64,000 nt of DNA, from assembly GCF_024323335.1 (NCBI RefSeq), contig NC_066579.1:351795400-351859399 (forward strand). The letters are read 5' to 3'. Both the position numbers and the translations under genes were made by a program. The notes beneath the pieces were generated by a model that had not been told where the DNA came from, made no database searches, and saw nothing but the letters and a program-made list of their open reading frames with translations. This document shows, piece after piece, positions 23,191 to 35,529 of the stretch. Source of the DNA: Lathyrus oleraceus (lineage: Eukaryota > Streptophyta > Magnoliopsida > Fabales > Fabaceae). Position 1 is the first letter of the stretch. Each line of letters begins with the position of its first letter.

Positions 23191-26100
23191 TGTAACACCT
23201 CAAAATTTGCCCTCCTCTTCTTGGGATTAGTTTGGTATATTGCATTTCATATTTAGGACATTAGGCATTGCATATTGCATATCATGTGGAAATAAGGGAG
23301 TCATCCTCCAAAGTCTTTTCAGAAGATTGGAGGTTACATGATTCAAGCTTGAGGGTTTCCATGAATTGATCATCAACCATCTGAGGGTTTGCACTCCAGT
23401 TAGGGTTTTCTTGGTTCTTCAAGGAGGTTGAGCATTATCTTGTTTGCAGGGATATGTCACCATCATCATGGTTATGTCATCATCAAGGGCTTCATGATTC
23501 AGGCTCAGGTTCCTTTGGATTAGGGTTTTGACCTCAGGTCAACCCTAATCAATGTATTCTTCCAGCCAGGGTTTCTCAAGGAGATGAGGCATTCTATTGA
23601 GATGAGGATCACATGAGTATGATTTTGAGCTTACAAGAGCTAGGGTTTCATTTCTGAGCCATTTGCTCAAGTGGTGCAGGCTCAAGCTGATCAGAGCATT
23701 TCTAGGTCATCTGAGGACCAAAGAAGTCAACTGTAAAGTCAACTGAGGGCTATGAGGTGGGGAAATGAGTTTCAACATCTCAATCATGTTCAAAAGAGGT
23801 TCATTTTTCATGTCAAACATCTATCTTGAAGAATTTGAAGTCAGGACAAAAGTTTCCAAAAATGGAAAGTGACCTGTAATTGAAAGTTTCCAAAAATGGC
23901 AAGTTTTTGGTCCACATTCAACTTAACTTTCCAACATCAAAGAAGCTTCAATTGAAAATTTTGTGAACATAAAAGTTGAAGATCTTTCTCTCCTATTTTC
24001 AAAAAGTCCTAGATCATGATCATCTGATAAATGGTTGAGGAGTTATGGCCAAATGATCACAAAGTATACATGGAATTTAGAAGTGGCATAACTTTTGATC
24101 CAAAACTCCAAATTGAGTCACTCTTTTTGCAAAATGCTTCTTGTGACCAATATTTTCCAAATCAACCATTGCCTTGCATGGAAAAAGCTCATGTGATAAC
24201 TTGTTCATTCATGCATTTTGGAGGGAAAATTGACAATTTGAATTTGGTTGATTATGCAAGCCATTTGATCATTCCATTGTGTTTATTAGATGATTTTGAG
24301 TGAAATTGGACCATTGCATGGCACTATTCACGTATGGTTTATGCATGCTACCTCATTTTTCATTTTTTTTGCAAAACACTTCATAATTCATTCAAGATTA
24401 ACCAAGCTTAATGTGGATTAGCATTGTGATTAGTGAACCATATAAATAGATAATCCTAACAGAATTTGCTCATAATCACAATTCTAGATCTAGAATTCCA
24501 TTTTCCCTCCAAAAATTCTCTCAATTCAAACTTGAATTTTCTTCACATAACTCATCAATATTCTTGCATAATCATGTTCACAATGCATCATTGATGAAGA
24601 ATCATCACCTGGATTGAAGAATTTGGTGCAGATTCGAGCTCCACAAGTACAAGGTCATGAAGATGGTTTTCTGAAATTAAGCAAGATCCAAGCCTTTTCA
24701 AGTGTTAATTTGTGCATCAAACTTCATAACAAGGTTGAGGAAGGAGATCTGGAGCTGGAGGAAGCTTGAATCCACGAAATCAACACACTGCTCTTCAAAA
24801 AGGTTGGAATTCGAATCTCTTGTTTTGCCTTTTTATGCACATGATTAGGTAGAGCTTTTGATGCTGATGATGCTGATGTCTTTAGATCTTGTTTTGGTTA
24901 AGAAATGAGTGAGATATGTTGACTGGAAATTTTGATGTTCATAATGTTTCTCTTCGATCCGGTTGATTCGTTAGGTTTTAGGCTTAGTGAGTGTGAGATC
25001 CGTGTTCTACGTAACAAGACCTTTCCAACGGTGTATCATATGATAAATTCTGGAAAAAAATGTTGGATGTCGCCGTGAATTGGCCGGAGAAGACGACCGA
25101 AATTACTATTCCGGCCGTCTGGTTCGTGACTTAGGGTTTCACGTTAGCACGCCTGCAACCTTGCCGTCTTCAGTTCGATTCCTTGCGCTGGCATTTTATT
25201 TTCCACTTGTTTTTTCTTTGCCATGCCAAACGCAGCGTTTCATGTTGAACGCGCTTGCAAGCTTCCAAACCTCTGTTCGATCCTGCGCTTTGCATGTTTG
25301 TTTAATTTCATTTTTGAGCGCGCATGTGACCTAACAGACCTTGGTTCGATTCCAGCGCTTGCACCTTTTAATTTCCAATTGTTTTCCATGAAGCGCCTGT
25401 AACCTTAGGAGCCTTGGTTCGATTCTTGCTTGGTGCATGTTATGTTTTCTCATTTCAAATATTATTTCCACATGATTTGCATTATTTCATTTTTATTTTC
25501 TCCAATTTGCAAAAATCATAAAAAATAGCATACTAATCCAAATTAATTCAAACATTTTTCCATATGCTTGTCTTGATGTCTTTTATTTTTTGATGTTATT
25601 TTCATGATTTTTGTGCTGCTGGATTTTTTTAATTGTGCTTGATTGTTTGAACATGATGCCATAATGATATGTTGCATTCATTTGATTGTAAAATGCTCAT
25701 GGTTTATCCAATTTCTTTGAAATTTGACATGCCTAATCCTAACATGAAACATGATCTTTTGGCTTTTGTTTGGAATTTTTACCATTTAATACCACTGTTT
25801 TGGACACATGGATATATGTTGTAACATTTGGTGTCACATTCTTGACCTTGTACTTGTGCATTTTCATTCACACACCATTTGTTATCTCCTGGACTTAATT
25901 TTTGGTATGATGCTTGTCCATAACATGTTAAGTGCACATAAAAATTTTCATGATCATTGGATTTATTTCTGTTTTAATGTGGATTTTCTATTCTTGATAT
26001 CTAAATGTGATCACATTGTTTGCCTTTGCCTTATCTTGATTAATTGATGGCTTTGCTTAATGATTTGACTTTGGTCCTTTTGAGGCTTTCTTCTTGTTTG

Positions 26101-28138
26101 ATTGAATTTGCTTCATATGAAATGTTGACTTCTGTTTTAGTCATTTGACTTACCTTTGACCCTAGTCTTTGTACTAGTGGTTTGTGCTCACCAATTGTGT
26201 TTGTGTTTCAGGTATTTAGCACTAATGATTGGTGTGGCCTCATCATTTGAGATGCCATTTGCTTTGTTTACTAACCTTTGTTGTGTTGTAGGTCCCTTGA
26301 TGTGATGAACTCACTTGAGTGATTGCATTTGAGACTTACCTTGTGTATAATTGTTGGATGATTCCACTGTTGTCTGCTTCGTTTTCTGAATACAATATTA
26401 ACTGTCTGGCTTTTTGTACAGGTACATTATCCGCTTGCTAGCTAGCTTTTGCTTTGCTTTGGAGTGTGGTTGATACACCACTGAGGTTGTTTAGCCTTCT
26501 CACTCCATGTAGTCTGGAAGCCCTGTCGCTTTTTTTGGCAGGCATTTGGCTGAAGTCCTCCTTAAGAGGCAATGTTTGTGATTGTTTATGTTTGTGCTAA
26601 AGACCTCCAAGTGAGGCATGCTACTTGTTAAGTCCTCCTAAGTGAAGAGGCAATTGACAGATAGAAGGGACTAGTAGCCAGTCCCCTGTTATTCAGTGAG
26701 TCGTTCATTATGCTCGCACTACGTGCTAATGCTCTTGAACACATACCCAAGATCTTGTATAGAGTCAGTCAAGTGGAATATGGTCCCTCTTTCTGGACCC
26801 CCACACTTTCTTTGATTTGAGCTCACCCAGGCCAGGGTTAAGAGCATGAGGTCTGATCCTCATTTCCATATTTGATCAGCTTCACCCTAACTCTCAATGT
26901 TAGTGGTTAAGAGCTTCAGCATACCCCTACAGTTTTGGCTTGTTTGTCGAGGTTGATATGACCCCTTGACTAAAGCCCAACCGTTTGTCTGAGCCTCTTG
27001 TTTGTATATAGAGTGTGATGGTTGCTTGTGTGTTTGCTTTTGGTATGTTTATTTGCTGTTCGTTTTGACTTGCTTCCTGTGCGAGTTAGGTTCTGATTAG
27101 ATACCTCAACCTAGGGCTACTGTGGATTACATGACAACTATTAGGCTCGAGTCAGTCTCACTTTTAGTTTGTTATTCCCCAGTCTCTGGTAAGGAGAGAG
27201 TTTCTCCCCTGTTAAGGGGAACTACGTCGCCCTGATTCTCATACCAGATGAGATACGTAGGCAGGAGATCGTGCGAGGTCTCTCCGGGCAACCTTTTTTC
27301 TTTTTTGTGACAACTATTAGGCTCGAGTTCCAGACTCCCTATTAGTTTGTCTGTTCAACCTTTTCTTTTTTGTGACAGCTATTAGGTCCGAGTTCAAGAC
27401 TCCCTATTAGTTTGTTGATCTGATACCCTTTTGCTTTGGTGTTTGCTGGTTAGCGTGTGCTTGTTTGGAGTCGGATGTAAGTCCAGGTTTGGCATTCTGT
27501 TTCCTTGTGTGTGTGTTTGGAGTCGGATGTAAGTCCATGTTTGGCATTCTGTTTCCTTGTGTGTGTGTTTGGAGTCGGATGTAAGTCCATGTATTGGCAT
27601 TCTGTTTCCTTTTGAGTGTTTCTTTTGACGTCTCAGCGTCTCCTTTCGGTGTTTTGTTTCGGTGTGCGTTAGCCGAACTACGAGTGTTCTGATTCTTACT
27701 CTGGATAGAGAAGATACGTAGGCATAGGATGCGATGTCCTAGCGAGCATGTTCCCCATTTCCTCGAACTACGTTGACTCTGATGATTGTTTCTGACAAAC
27801 TACGTAGGCCCAGGATGCGACATCCTGTCGAGTCCCCTTCCTCCGTCTTCTTCCACCTGTTTCTTATTCCAGTGTGTGTGCATTCTCTTTGAGCAGTTAT
27901 TTAGCAACCTTTTCCTATTCTTTTGAGCGTGGATCCCGTCGAGTACGACGGACGTGAGGGGTGCTAATACCTTCCCCTTGTGTAATCGACTCCCGTACCT
28001 TGCAATCTCTGGTCGTAAGACCGTTCCTTTCCCATTTCTTAGGTTAGTCCTGCGTTTCCTTTCCGTCATAGGATGAATAGCGTCGGTGGCGGCTCTGTAA
28101 ACATGTTTTTTCCGCCGGTTGTTTTTCCCGTTGCGACA
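23191..28138 (+). repeat. 3' LTR of the Ogre-like element
   Basis: It begins TGTAACACCTCAAAATTTG and ends TTGCGACA, 4948 bp. It keeps two segments (within 24818-24896 and 24956-25002) that the 5' LTR has lost. It carries the TATA box at 24441 and the 52-bp array at 27464-27619. It is followed at once by ATATG, the right target duplication. Confidence 0.93.
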
Positions 28139-28143
28139 ATATG
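28139..28143. repeat. Target-site duplication ATATG, right copy
   Basis: It is identical to 10568-10572. Joining the flanks across the element with one copy of ATATG restores one continuous reading frame of the older element, which confirms both boundaries. Confidence 0.93.
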
Positions 28144-28740
28144 GTGTCGGAAGTCTCTGAAGCAGAGGAGGACTTCATGCCAGACAAAACTGTTGGAGGT
28201 AAACCATTGTGCTATTACGTTATGAATAGTGGCATGGTCGAGGAGAAGAAAGCCATGTTCGAAAAACCTAACCCATGGATGATGTACAATCTGAAACCTT
28301 TGTTCATAAGGGCGAAGATCAACGGGATAGAAGTGAACAAAGTGTTTGTAGACGAAGGTGCAACCGTCAACTTAATGCCTTACACTTTGTTCAAGAAGAT
28401 GGGGAAATGTGACGATGATCTCTGACAACACAATATGGTTTTATCTAACTATGAGGGAAAAACCAGTAATGTACTTGGGGTTATCCAAGTCGACCTAGCC
28501 GTTTCTACGACCATGCGATCGACGCTCTTTATGGTAATAAACTTTAGAGAAAATTCTAACCTACTCCTAGGACGGGAATGGATCCATGGAATAGGAGAAG
28601 TCCCATCAAATGTACATCAAAGACTCATAATCTAGAGAAAGGACGACATCATGGAAAACATCGAAGCTGACGAAAGTCATTACATGATCGTTAAGGCCAA
28701 GCTCGAAGAAATCTTTCGACCAAAATTTGACAAACATCAC
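28139..28740 (+). pseudogene. Protease region of the split Tat-type element
   Basis: It continues the frame interrupted at 10572. It reads MVSEVSEAEEDF, a linker with MMYNLKPLFIRAKING, then NKVFVDEGATVNLMP. That last motif corresponds to the retropepsin loop (usually DTGA/DSGA), here DEGA, followed by NLLLGREWIHG of the second protease half. The enzyme would cut the polyprotein. A TGA at 28423-28425 and further stops after 28635 disable it, and the altered Thr/Ser may already impair catalysis. The later ORF at 28435-28635 is the same domain resumed after the stop. Confidence 0.8.
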
Positions 28741-29081
28741 ACCTTGTGATGACGAATCAGGGTCCTATACTTCAGTTAACACGAGCCATGTCCTGAACCT
28801 CGATCTCGACTATGGATTCATCTGGGATGCTGAAGAAGAAATGGAGCCAGAAATGGTAATTCCACTTACAGGGTGGCCTGCAGTAGATGGAGATGACTAC
28901 TGAGTCAAAATGTTTGGCTCGAATTTCGGCCTATTTGGCTGAGAATAAGCGAAAGTTGGCTCTAGAAGCTGAGAGACTACATAATTCGGCTATCAAAGCC
29001 AAAGAATGTGAAGATGGCTGACAAGGTCAAACAACAGCTTCAGAAAGTCGGAGGCTTGATTGCATATATGACAATGAGCCT

Positions 29082-29936
29082 TTGGGGTTTGAGAAAAACC
29101 CATTGAATGAGTTGCAGAAAATGAAAGCACAATACCCACTCGAAGATATTGATCTAGGAGATGGAGTCACAAAAACACCAACATTAATAAGCATTAAAGT
29201 TGAGTCAAAGATGAAAGTTAAACTGACCGAAGTATTGAAAGAATATATAGACTGTTTTTCCTGGAACTATGGCGAAATGCCTGGTCTGGATCAAAGTGTG
29301 TTGGAGCACCGATTTCCTATTCAACCAGAAAAATGGCCAGTAAAGCAATATCCTCGAAGATTTGCTCCAGAAGTCACAATAAAGATTAAGTAGGAGATCA
29401 AAAGACTCCTCAAAAGTCGGTTCATCAAAACTGCAAGGTATGTAGAACGGTTAGCTAATATATTACCTATTATTAAGAAAAATGGAACTCTTAGAGTCTG
29501 TATATATTTTAGAGATTTAAAAAATGCTACTCCAAAAGATGAGTATTCAATGCATGTGGCAGAAAGGCTAGTCGATTCATCCGCAGGCTTCGAATATTTG
29601 AGTATGCTTGATGGTTATTCTGGCTATATTCAAATTCTCGTAGTGGAAGATGATGTTCCCAAGACGGCATTTCGATGTCATGGAGCTTTGGGAACATACG
29701 AATGGGTTGTGATGCCGTTTGGTTTAAAAAACGCTGGAGCAACCTATCAAAGAGCCATGAAGTCCGTATTCCATGATTTTATTGAAAAATTTATGCAGGT
29801 ATACATTGATGATATTGTGATAAATTCGTCTTCTAAAAATGATCATCTGGATCATCTTCGACGCTCATTTGAGAGGATGAGAAAATATGGATTGAAAATG
29901 AATCCATTAAAATATGCTTTTGGTGTACATGCATGA
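29082..29936 (+). pseudogene. Reverse transcriptase of the split Tat-type element
   Basis: The linker before RT (CFSWNYGEMPGLDQSVLEHR) lies in the frame ending at 29393 with a TAG. The next piece, in another frame, has the PIIKKNGTLRVCIYFRDL block. From 29550 come SMLDGYSGYIQILVVEDD, VMPFGLKNAGATYQRAM and the site VYIDDIVINS, a YIDD version of the polymerase motif. A TGA at 29936 closes the domain near the thumb. The metal-binding aspartates survive, but frameshifts and stops make it non-functional. Confidence 0.85.
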
Positions 29937-30097
29937 GACTTTTTAGGTTTCGTGGTACACAAGAAAGGCATCGAGATCAACCAAAACAAAACAAAAGCAA
30001 TTTGGATCTCAAGCCTCCATCAACAAAGAAACAACTCCAGTCTTTATTGGGGAAGATAAACTTCTTTAGAAGATTTATATAGAACCTAAGTGGCAAG

Positions 30098-30645
30098 ATG
30101 AAGGTTTTTTTGCCACTACTCAAGATCAACAAGGTAAGCGATTTTCTCTGGGGGCAAGAGCAGCAGGAGGCTTTCGACGCCATCAAGGAGTACCTCACAA
30201 ATCCTCCTATTTTGTTACCGCCTAGTAGGAATAAGAATATGGGTTTGTATATTGCTGTGTCGGATACGGCCATAGGAAGTATGTTAGCTCAAGAGGATGT
30301 CAATGGTATCGAAAGACCCATCTATTACCTCAGTCGAATTTTGATAAAGGCTGGAACTAGGTACAATGTGATTGAAAAACTGTGCATGTGCCTATACTTC
30401 CCATGTATGAAATTAAAGCAATATATAAAACCAGTTTATGTTTCGTCTCATTATGATGTTACTAAACATATGTTGCCTAAACCCATTCTACATAGTCGAA
30501 TTGGGAAATTTGCACTAGCATTAATAGAATTTTCTTTAACATATAGGCCTTTGAGGGCTATGAAAGTCCAGATAGTGGCAGATTTTGTTGTAGATCACGC
30601 CATAATCGAACCTTCACTAAACATGGTTGACACGAACCCTTAGAG
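30098..30645 (+). pseudogene. RNase H domain of the split Tat-type element
   Basis: The single frame contains FLWGQEQQEAFDAIKEYL, then NKNMGLYIAVSDTAIGSML, ERPIYYLSRILIKAGTRY and a tail PLRAMKVQIVADFVVDH. This is the degenerate RNase H (tether) domain that follows RT in Ty3/gypsy elements. It ends with a stop just before the second RNase H begins. Confidence 0.8.
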
Positions 30646-31060
30646 GTTATATTTCGATGGGTCAAGTCAAAAAAATTAATAGGAGTTGGGATCTTAATAT
30701 TGTCCCCACAAGACATTTCGACGAAGTTCAAATGTAAAGTCGATAGAAAGTGTTCCAATAACGAAGTAGAGTACGAAGCCCTAATAACTGGTCTTAAAAT
30801 CTTAAGGGATTTAGGGGCCAAGAAGGTCGAAATAAAAGGAGATTTGTAGCTAATGATCAGACAAATCATACGAGAATACAAGTGCACTAAAGAAAATTTG
30901 TTGATGTATTTCACAACGGCGATGCAACTATTAGAGTGCTTCGAGGTTGTCTGCATCAAGCATGTGCCCAAAATGGAGAATCAAGAAGCCAATGAATTAG
31001 CACAAATTTCCTCTGGGTACAAGGTATCGAAAGAAAAGCTCAAGGATTTTATTGAGGTAA
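30646..31060 (+). pseudogene. Second (archaeal-type) RNase H of the split Tat-type element
   Basis: Interrupted + strand frames give YFDGSSQKN, then CSNNEVEYEALITGLKILRD and GAKKVEIKGDL (followed by TAG), then a helix and FEVVCIKHVPKMENQEANEL. The D-E-D type order and the 'NNEVEYEAL' helix match the additional RNase H of Tat-lineage elements. It shows the same dual RNase H layout as the younger Ogre-like insertion. Confidence 0.75.
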
Positions 31061-31099
31061 AGGAAAAGATGGTGACGAACGTCTCGCTGTCACCCAATA

Positions 31100-32120
31100 T
31101 GGCAATCCCAAAAGGATTTTATTGGCCATGTATAATAATAGACTATATTGATTTCGCCAAAGGGTGCCAAGAATTTCAGCTGCATACAAGCATCCAACAT
31201 ATACTAGCAAGCGAATTGCATGTAATTATCAAGCCTTGGCCCTTTCGAGGTTGGGTATTAGATGTCATCAGTGAGATTCAACCAGCCTCGTCGAAACAAT
31301 AAAAGTTTATCCTAGTCGGAATAGACTACTTTACAAAATGGATAGAAGCTATCCCTTTGGGGAAAATGGATCAAGAGTCTGTGATCGAATTCATTCAAAA
31401 ACATATCGTGTATAGGTTTGGGATTCCTGAAACCATTACTGCAGATCAAGGCTCAGTTTTTGTGGGACAAAAGATGAAAGAATTCGTCATTGAAACAGGG
31501 TTCAAGTTGGTTACTTCCACACATTACTACGTCCAAGCAAATGGCTAAGTCGAGGCAGCCAACAAAGTGATAATTGGTTTAATCAAAAAACATGTTGCCA
31601 AGAAACCTAAGAATTGGCACAAAACATTAGACCAAATTTTATGGGCTTGTCGAACTTCCCCAAAAGAGGCTACAAATTCAATGCTTTTCCGTTTGACATT
31701 TGGGCACGATGTTGTGTTACCATCAGAGATTTGTTTACAATCAGTTAGTGTGCAACGAAAAAATGAAATTCCATCGAAACAGTATTAGAAATTGATGTTC
31801 GATGAACTGACTGATTTAGACGAAGAAAGGTTGGTTGTAATAGACGTGTTGATACGACAAAAGGTGTGTGTGGCCAAAGTATACAATAAAAGGATTAAAA
31901 TGAAAACCTTTGCAATAAATGATTATATTTGGAAGGTAATTTTACCTATGGATCGAAGAGATCGAACTTTAGGAAAATGATCACCAAAGTGGGAAGGACC
32001 ATTTCAAATAATCCAAATGTTTACTAACAATGCCTATGAAATTCAGGAGTTGGGTATTGATCGAAGAATCTTAAGGGTAAATGGGAAATATTTGAAAATA
32101 TATAAACCTATGCTATAAGA
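31100..32120 (+). pseudogene. Integrase of the split Tat-type element
   Basis: Pieces in order are a decayed zinc-binding N-terminus (IIDYIDFAKGCQEFQ), the core with IDYFTKWIEA, ITADQGSVFVGQKM and, after a stop, VEAANKVI (the D, D and E positions are all recognisable), then LDQILWACRTSPKEATNSM. The C-terminal tail reads WEGPFQIIQMF and ILRVNGKYLKIYKPML, before a TAA at about 32116. At least four stops (near 31302, 31546, 31788 and 31980) break the frame. It would insert element DNA if intact. Confidence 0.85.
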
Positions 32121-32202
32121 TATTCAAATTCAAACACAGTGAAAATAATCATTAATTGTTTAAAGCCAAGATGGCATACAAAATGGTCAGCCAACACTAC
32201 AA

Positions 32203-32760
32203 TTACCTCGATAAAAGAAATACATCAAGCAGGAAACCTAGACTTAAAGTCTTTGAAAAGGTTCTTCTCATGACCAATAATGTTGTCAAGGAGGCTTTTC
32301 TTCTCTCGTAACTAGTTAATCCTTGCTTTGATTTCAAGGGCCTTTTCGCCATGTGAAATCCCTTTAAGAACCTCCCGATCGACGACATCTTGAGTAGGAA
32401 GAGGTTCAGTTGTATCTAAAGAGGCTTTTGCGCCCCAACCTCAACAATCTTCTTAGTGAGTTCAGCTGTTTGAGCTTGATAGTCTGAGATTTTTTGATCG
32501 AAGACTTGCTGTTTCCTGAGACGATCATGTTTCTTGGCCTCGAAGTCATTGAGTTTTTTCTCATAGTCTTCACTAAAATCCCACTCTAGTCTTATCTCGT
32601 TGATCTTCATTTTAATTTGAAAATCAGCATTCCGATGAAGAGCAAGATCCTTGACCAGTTGGGTGAATAAAGCTTTGAACTCAATCAAGTATCTGGCAAC
32701 CGGAGCATGAAGCTCATGAAGGGCAAGTTCGTCGAGCCTTTTAAGGATGTCGCGTGCCAA
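32203..32760 (-). pseudogene. Antisense ORF downstream of the Tat-type integrase
   Basis: On the minus strand a 114-residue frame (32760-32416) reads RDILKRLDELALHELHAPV, then a long charged helix (WDFSEDYEKKLNDFEAKKH and later QKISDYQAQTAELTKKI), which looks like coiled coil. A shifted frame continues it to 32203. Its upstream end runs into a (TTC/TTA) microsatellite, where the frame reads as repeated Glu before GLARDI. Retand-like Tat elements are known to carry an extra antisense ORF between pol and the 3' LTR, and two other examples lie in this window (37215-38782 and 59636-60001). The function is not known. Confidence 0.65.
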
Positions 32761-32762
32761 AC

Positions 32763-32775
32763 CTTCTTCTTCTTC

Positions 32776-32831
<56 letters not shown>

Positions 32832-32838
32832 GTTATTT
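32763..32838. repeat. (TTC)n/(TTA)n microsatellite
   Basis: Four TTC units pass into about 18 TTA units. It lies at the upstream edge of the antisense ORF and probably grew from its Glu codons. Confidence 0.95.
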
Positions 32839-32839
32839 T

Positions 32840-33270
32840 TTATGAACTACGATACTCTAATTTTTTCATTATAATATGAGAATACGAAGGCACGAGATTT
32901 TGTAACCTTGGCGAGCACACTAATTAATTTTTTTTTTCATTTATCCTTTGTAAATAATTTCTATTTTTGTAAATATTCAAATTAATAAAATAAAAGAATC
33001 GTAAACATTCCTTAACAAACACTTTAACCCTAGAACTAGAGAAGGTTCTCATTAACTACAACGGATGCGAAGGGTACTAATACATTCCCCTCGCATAACT
33101 GACTCCCAAACTCTTATTTAGTTGCGACAACCATCTTATCCCTTTCTTTCCCTTATGGTTTTATCTTCATTTCCCCTTTCCTTAGAAATAAATAAAATTC
33201 AGTGGCGGCTCTATTAGTCATCCACGAGCGTGCGATGCGCTTCGCAAGGTCATACACACACACACATACA
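32840..33270 (+). repeat. Diverged Ogre-type LTR end (relic)
   Basis: GCGAAGGGTACTAATACATTC, then CCCTCGCATAACTGACTCCC, TTTCTTTCCCTTATGG and CAGTGGCGGCTCT match, with many changes, the last 230 bp of the Ogre-like LTR near 15220-15375. It is an older solo LTR end or 3' LTR, possibly belonging to the decayed element upstream. Confidence 0.6.
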
Positions 33271-33273
33271 CAC

Positions 33274-33751
33274 ATTTATGGGCCAATCATATCCTCGACT
33301 TATTCTCAGAGATCTGACCACTATACTTAAAGAACTCCTCAGAATAATTTGATCATGTCATGATCCTTTTCCAATCTGGTTGCTTCTAGGCGCAACACCT
33401 CATATCCAGTTCGAGAATATACCGAATCCCCATGGAATGTTCCCCTGACTATTCTACCTTAAATAAGCTAGAAGCAAGGGACCCATCTCTCCAAAGAATC
33501 CAACGACCCTATGCATCTCATTCTATTTAGTCAACGAATTAGTTATTAAACTCCTCCACATATACAGATGACACCATTTCGGGTAACAATTTTCGTACAC
33601 AATTTGAATACTCTATTTCTCACTCACATAATGACTTGACCATTGGATTGCTAACCTTGCAGGTACACCCCAACGCCATTCTTTTGCATCGAAAGCTCTC
33701 CTTCAATGTATGTTCCATGGTTACATCTATTTTTGGTTCTAGTACGGAACA
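33274..33751 (+). repeat. 5' LTR of the Retand-like relic
   Basis: It is homologous to 39126-39555 through GGACCCATCTCTCC-like blocks, AACTCCTCAGAATAAT and ACTCTATTTCTCACTCACATA. The expected TG start is mutated (ATTTATGGG against TGTTATGGG at 39126). It ends near CGGAACA. The copies differ at many positions, so the element is old. Confidence 0.75.
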
Positions 33752-33770
33752 ATAGCGTCGTTTGTGGGAA
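33752..33770 (+). other. Primer-binding-site remnant
   Basis: ATAGCGTCGTTTGTGGGA follows the LTR end. It resembles the TTGGCGCCGTCTGTGGGA site common in Tat/Retand elements, with a few changes. Confidence 0.6.
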
Positions 33771-33979
33771 CTGACTTCTGATTCCCGCATAACTCACAAT
33801 TTCCTAATTCCAAGGTCATTCCTATAGTGTGAGGTTCTCCTTGAATTCAAACTAGAGAATCCAATGGATCGAAGTAAATTCTCTCTCGATTAGGAAAATC
33901 GAGGCAAACATCGATAGATATACACTGATTCTTCATATCTTTGTTTTTCAGTTCTTGAAAACTTCATCGAACTACAAAA

Positions 33980-35430
33980 ATGACTGGATCGAGAACCACT
34001 CGTTCCACCTCCGCACACGAAGTTACTTTGGTAGTCGCTAGTGTGGTACCTCCAACTACTAGTTTGCCAAATACTACACATCTATCTGGTGGTGAAAACC
34101 TCGACACCAACACTCTTCAACGAATGAACGTAATTCTCCTTCCACGCCAAACAGGAATAGTCCAAACACCGTTGTGTCAGGTTCCGTCTCTAATTCCAAT
34201 GGAACGACCTGAGATCTCGCGATATTTTGGAAACCTCTAAGAGAACCTTGAATCTAAATATATGAACGCATTAGCTAACGACATCTACAACATCACTCGA
34301 GAATAAAACTCCAAGGTGGTGGAAGAAAAGTTCCTTTGTTTGGAAGAAAGCCTCCAATACGTTCAACCCCGAGTTAATACAGTACAAGAAGTTGACTCAA
34401 GGAGAAATTGGTTTGAACAACCGAAATCGTATGCAACAAAATAAGATGGAAAACCCACAAATTCAAAGAATCCTTCAAAGGTGGTAAGCATAATTCTCCT
34501 CCTGAGAGTCCAAGAGGAGATCGAGGGAGTTACGCTCCATCCCAGGACCGTGATAAGCGTCAACCATAGTTAGAACAACCTAAACATCCTTTATGTACTC
34601 GGATTCTAGAGAGAGAAATCCCTAAATCCATGCAAAACCTCCAAAATTGGAGGAGTACAACGGGAAAGGGGATCCTGATGAGCATATGCAACTTGTAAAT
34701 GATCGACTCAACTACTACTGTATCGATAACCCCTTCAAATGCAAGTTATTAGAAATGACTCTGGTCAGACCAACACAACCATGGTTCAACGACCTTTCTT
34801 ACGGGTTCATCGAGTCATGGATGGATTTCTGCGATCGACTTACCACACATTTTATTGCATGAAAAAGACAATCAATTACTATAGCCGTCCTGAACTGTAT
34901 CATGTAAGGAGCGAAAGAAAGCATGTGATCCTACATCGATCGATTCACTCAAGTTGTAATATAAGTTAAAGGAACATAAGAATCTCTTCAGTGTTGGATC
35001 TTAGAAAATAGCCTCATTCGCAACCATCCTTTTCATGCCAAACTGGGAAAGAAAAAGGTTAGGATAACTCAAGAGATGTTAAACTTAGCTCAACCATATA
35101 TAACACTAGAGAAGAAACTGAACACTGACTTTGATAATCCGGCCTCATCTGTCGATATTCGTCCTGAGCACCCAGCGATAAAAGACCCCCGTAGGCAAAG
35201 AAAGGATACCGATAAAGGGATGTGCAACCGATATGATAGATATACCCCTCTAAAGACTTCCCCAAGAAGAATATACTAAGAATGTATTAATACCAAATTC
35301 AGAAAGGCGAGAATATGACCTCCCAACACCATGCGAGAATCCGCACTGACAGATAGATCGAAATATTGTCGTTTCCATAGGGGACATGGACATAATAGGC
35401 AAAACAATGATTTGAGAGAGACGAAGAAAC
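33980..35430 (+). pseudogene. Gag relic of the Retand-like element
   Basis: The frames begin MTGSRTTRSTSAHEVTLV at 33980. After several shifts, 34647-34862 reads EEYNGKGDPDEHMQLVNDR and DLSYGFIESWMDFCDRL, the retrotransposon gag core. Near 35340-35430 a frame gives KYCRFHRGHGH, the Cys/His knuckle start. The core is recognisable but crossed by many stops. It would form the RNA-packaging particle. Confidence 0.75.
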
Positions 35431-35529
35431 CATAGCCAAAGCTTTGAGCTTGATGCTGGAAGTTCATGTAAATTGGGGGGGGGGGACTACTTGAATATAG
35501 ATGTATTACATGAAGCATAGATAAGGATC

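Larger units (their letters stand above)
10573..28138 (+). mobile_element. Ogre-like Ty3/gypsy retrotransposon, 17.6 kb, internally deleted
   Basis: The element runs from TGTAACACC to TTGCGACA and is flanked by exact ATATG duplications. It has LTRs of 4836 and 4948 bp, a primer-binding site, gag, RT, two RNase H domains and an integrase remnant, a long 3' untranslated region with a 68-bp minisatellite, then the 3' LTR. LTRs this long, the dual RNase H and the repeat-bearing 3' region are features of the Ogre/Tat lineage of legumes. A recognisable protease is missing between gag and RT, and most of the RNase H to integrase span is deleted, so the copy cannot move by itself. It sits inside the gag-pro reading frame of an older Tat-type element. 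Confidence 0.92.
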
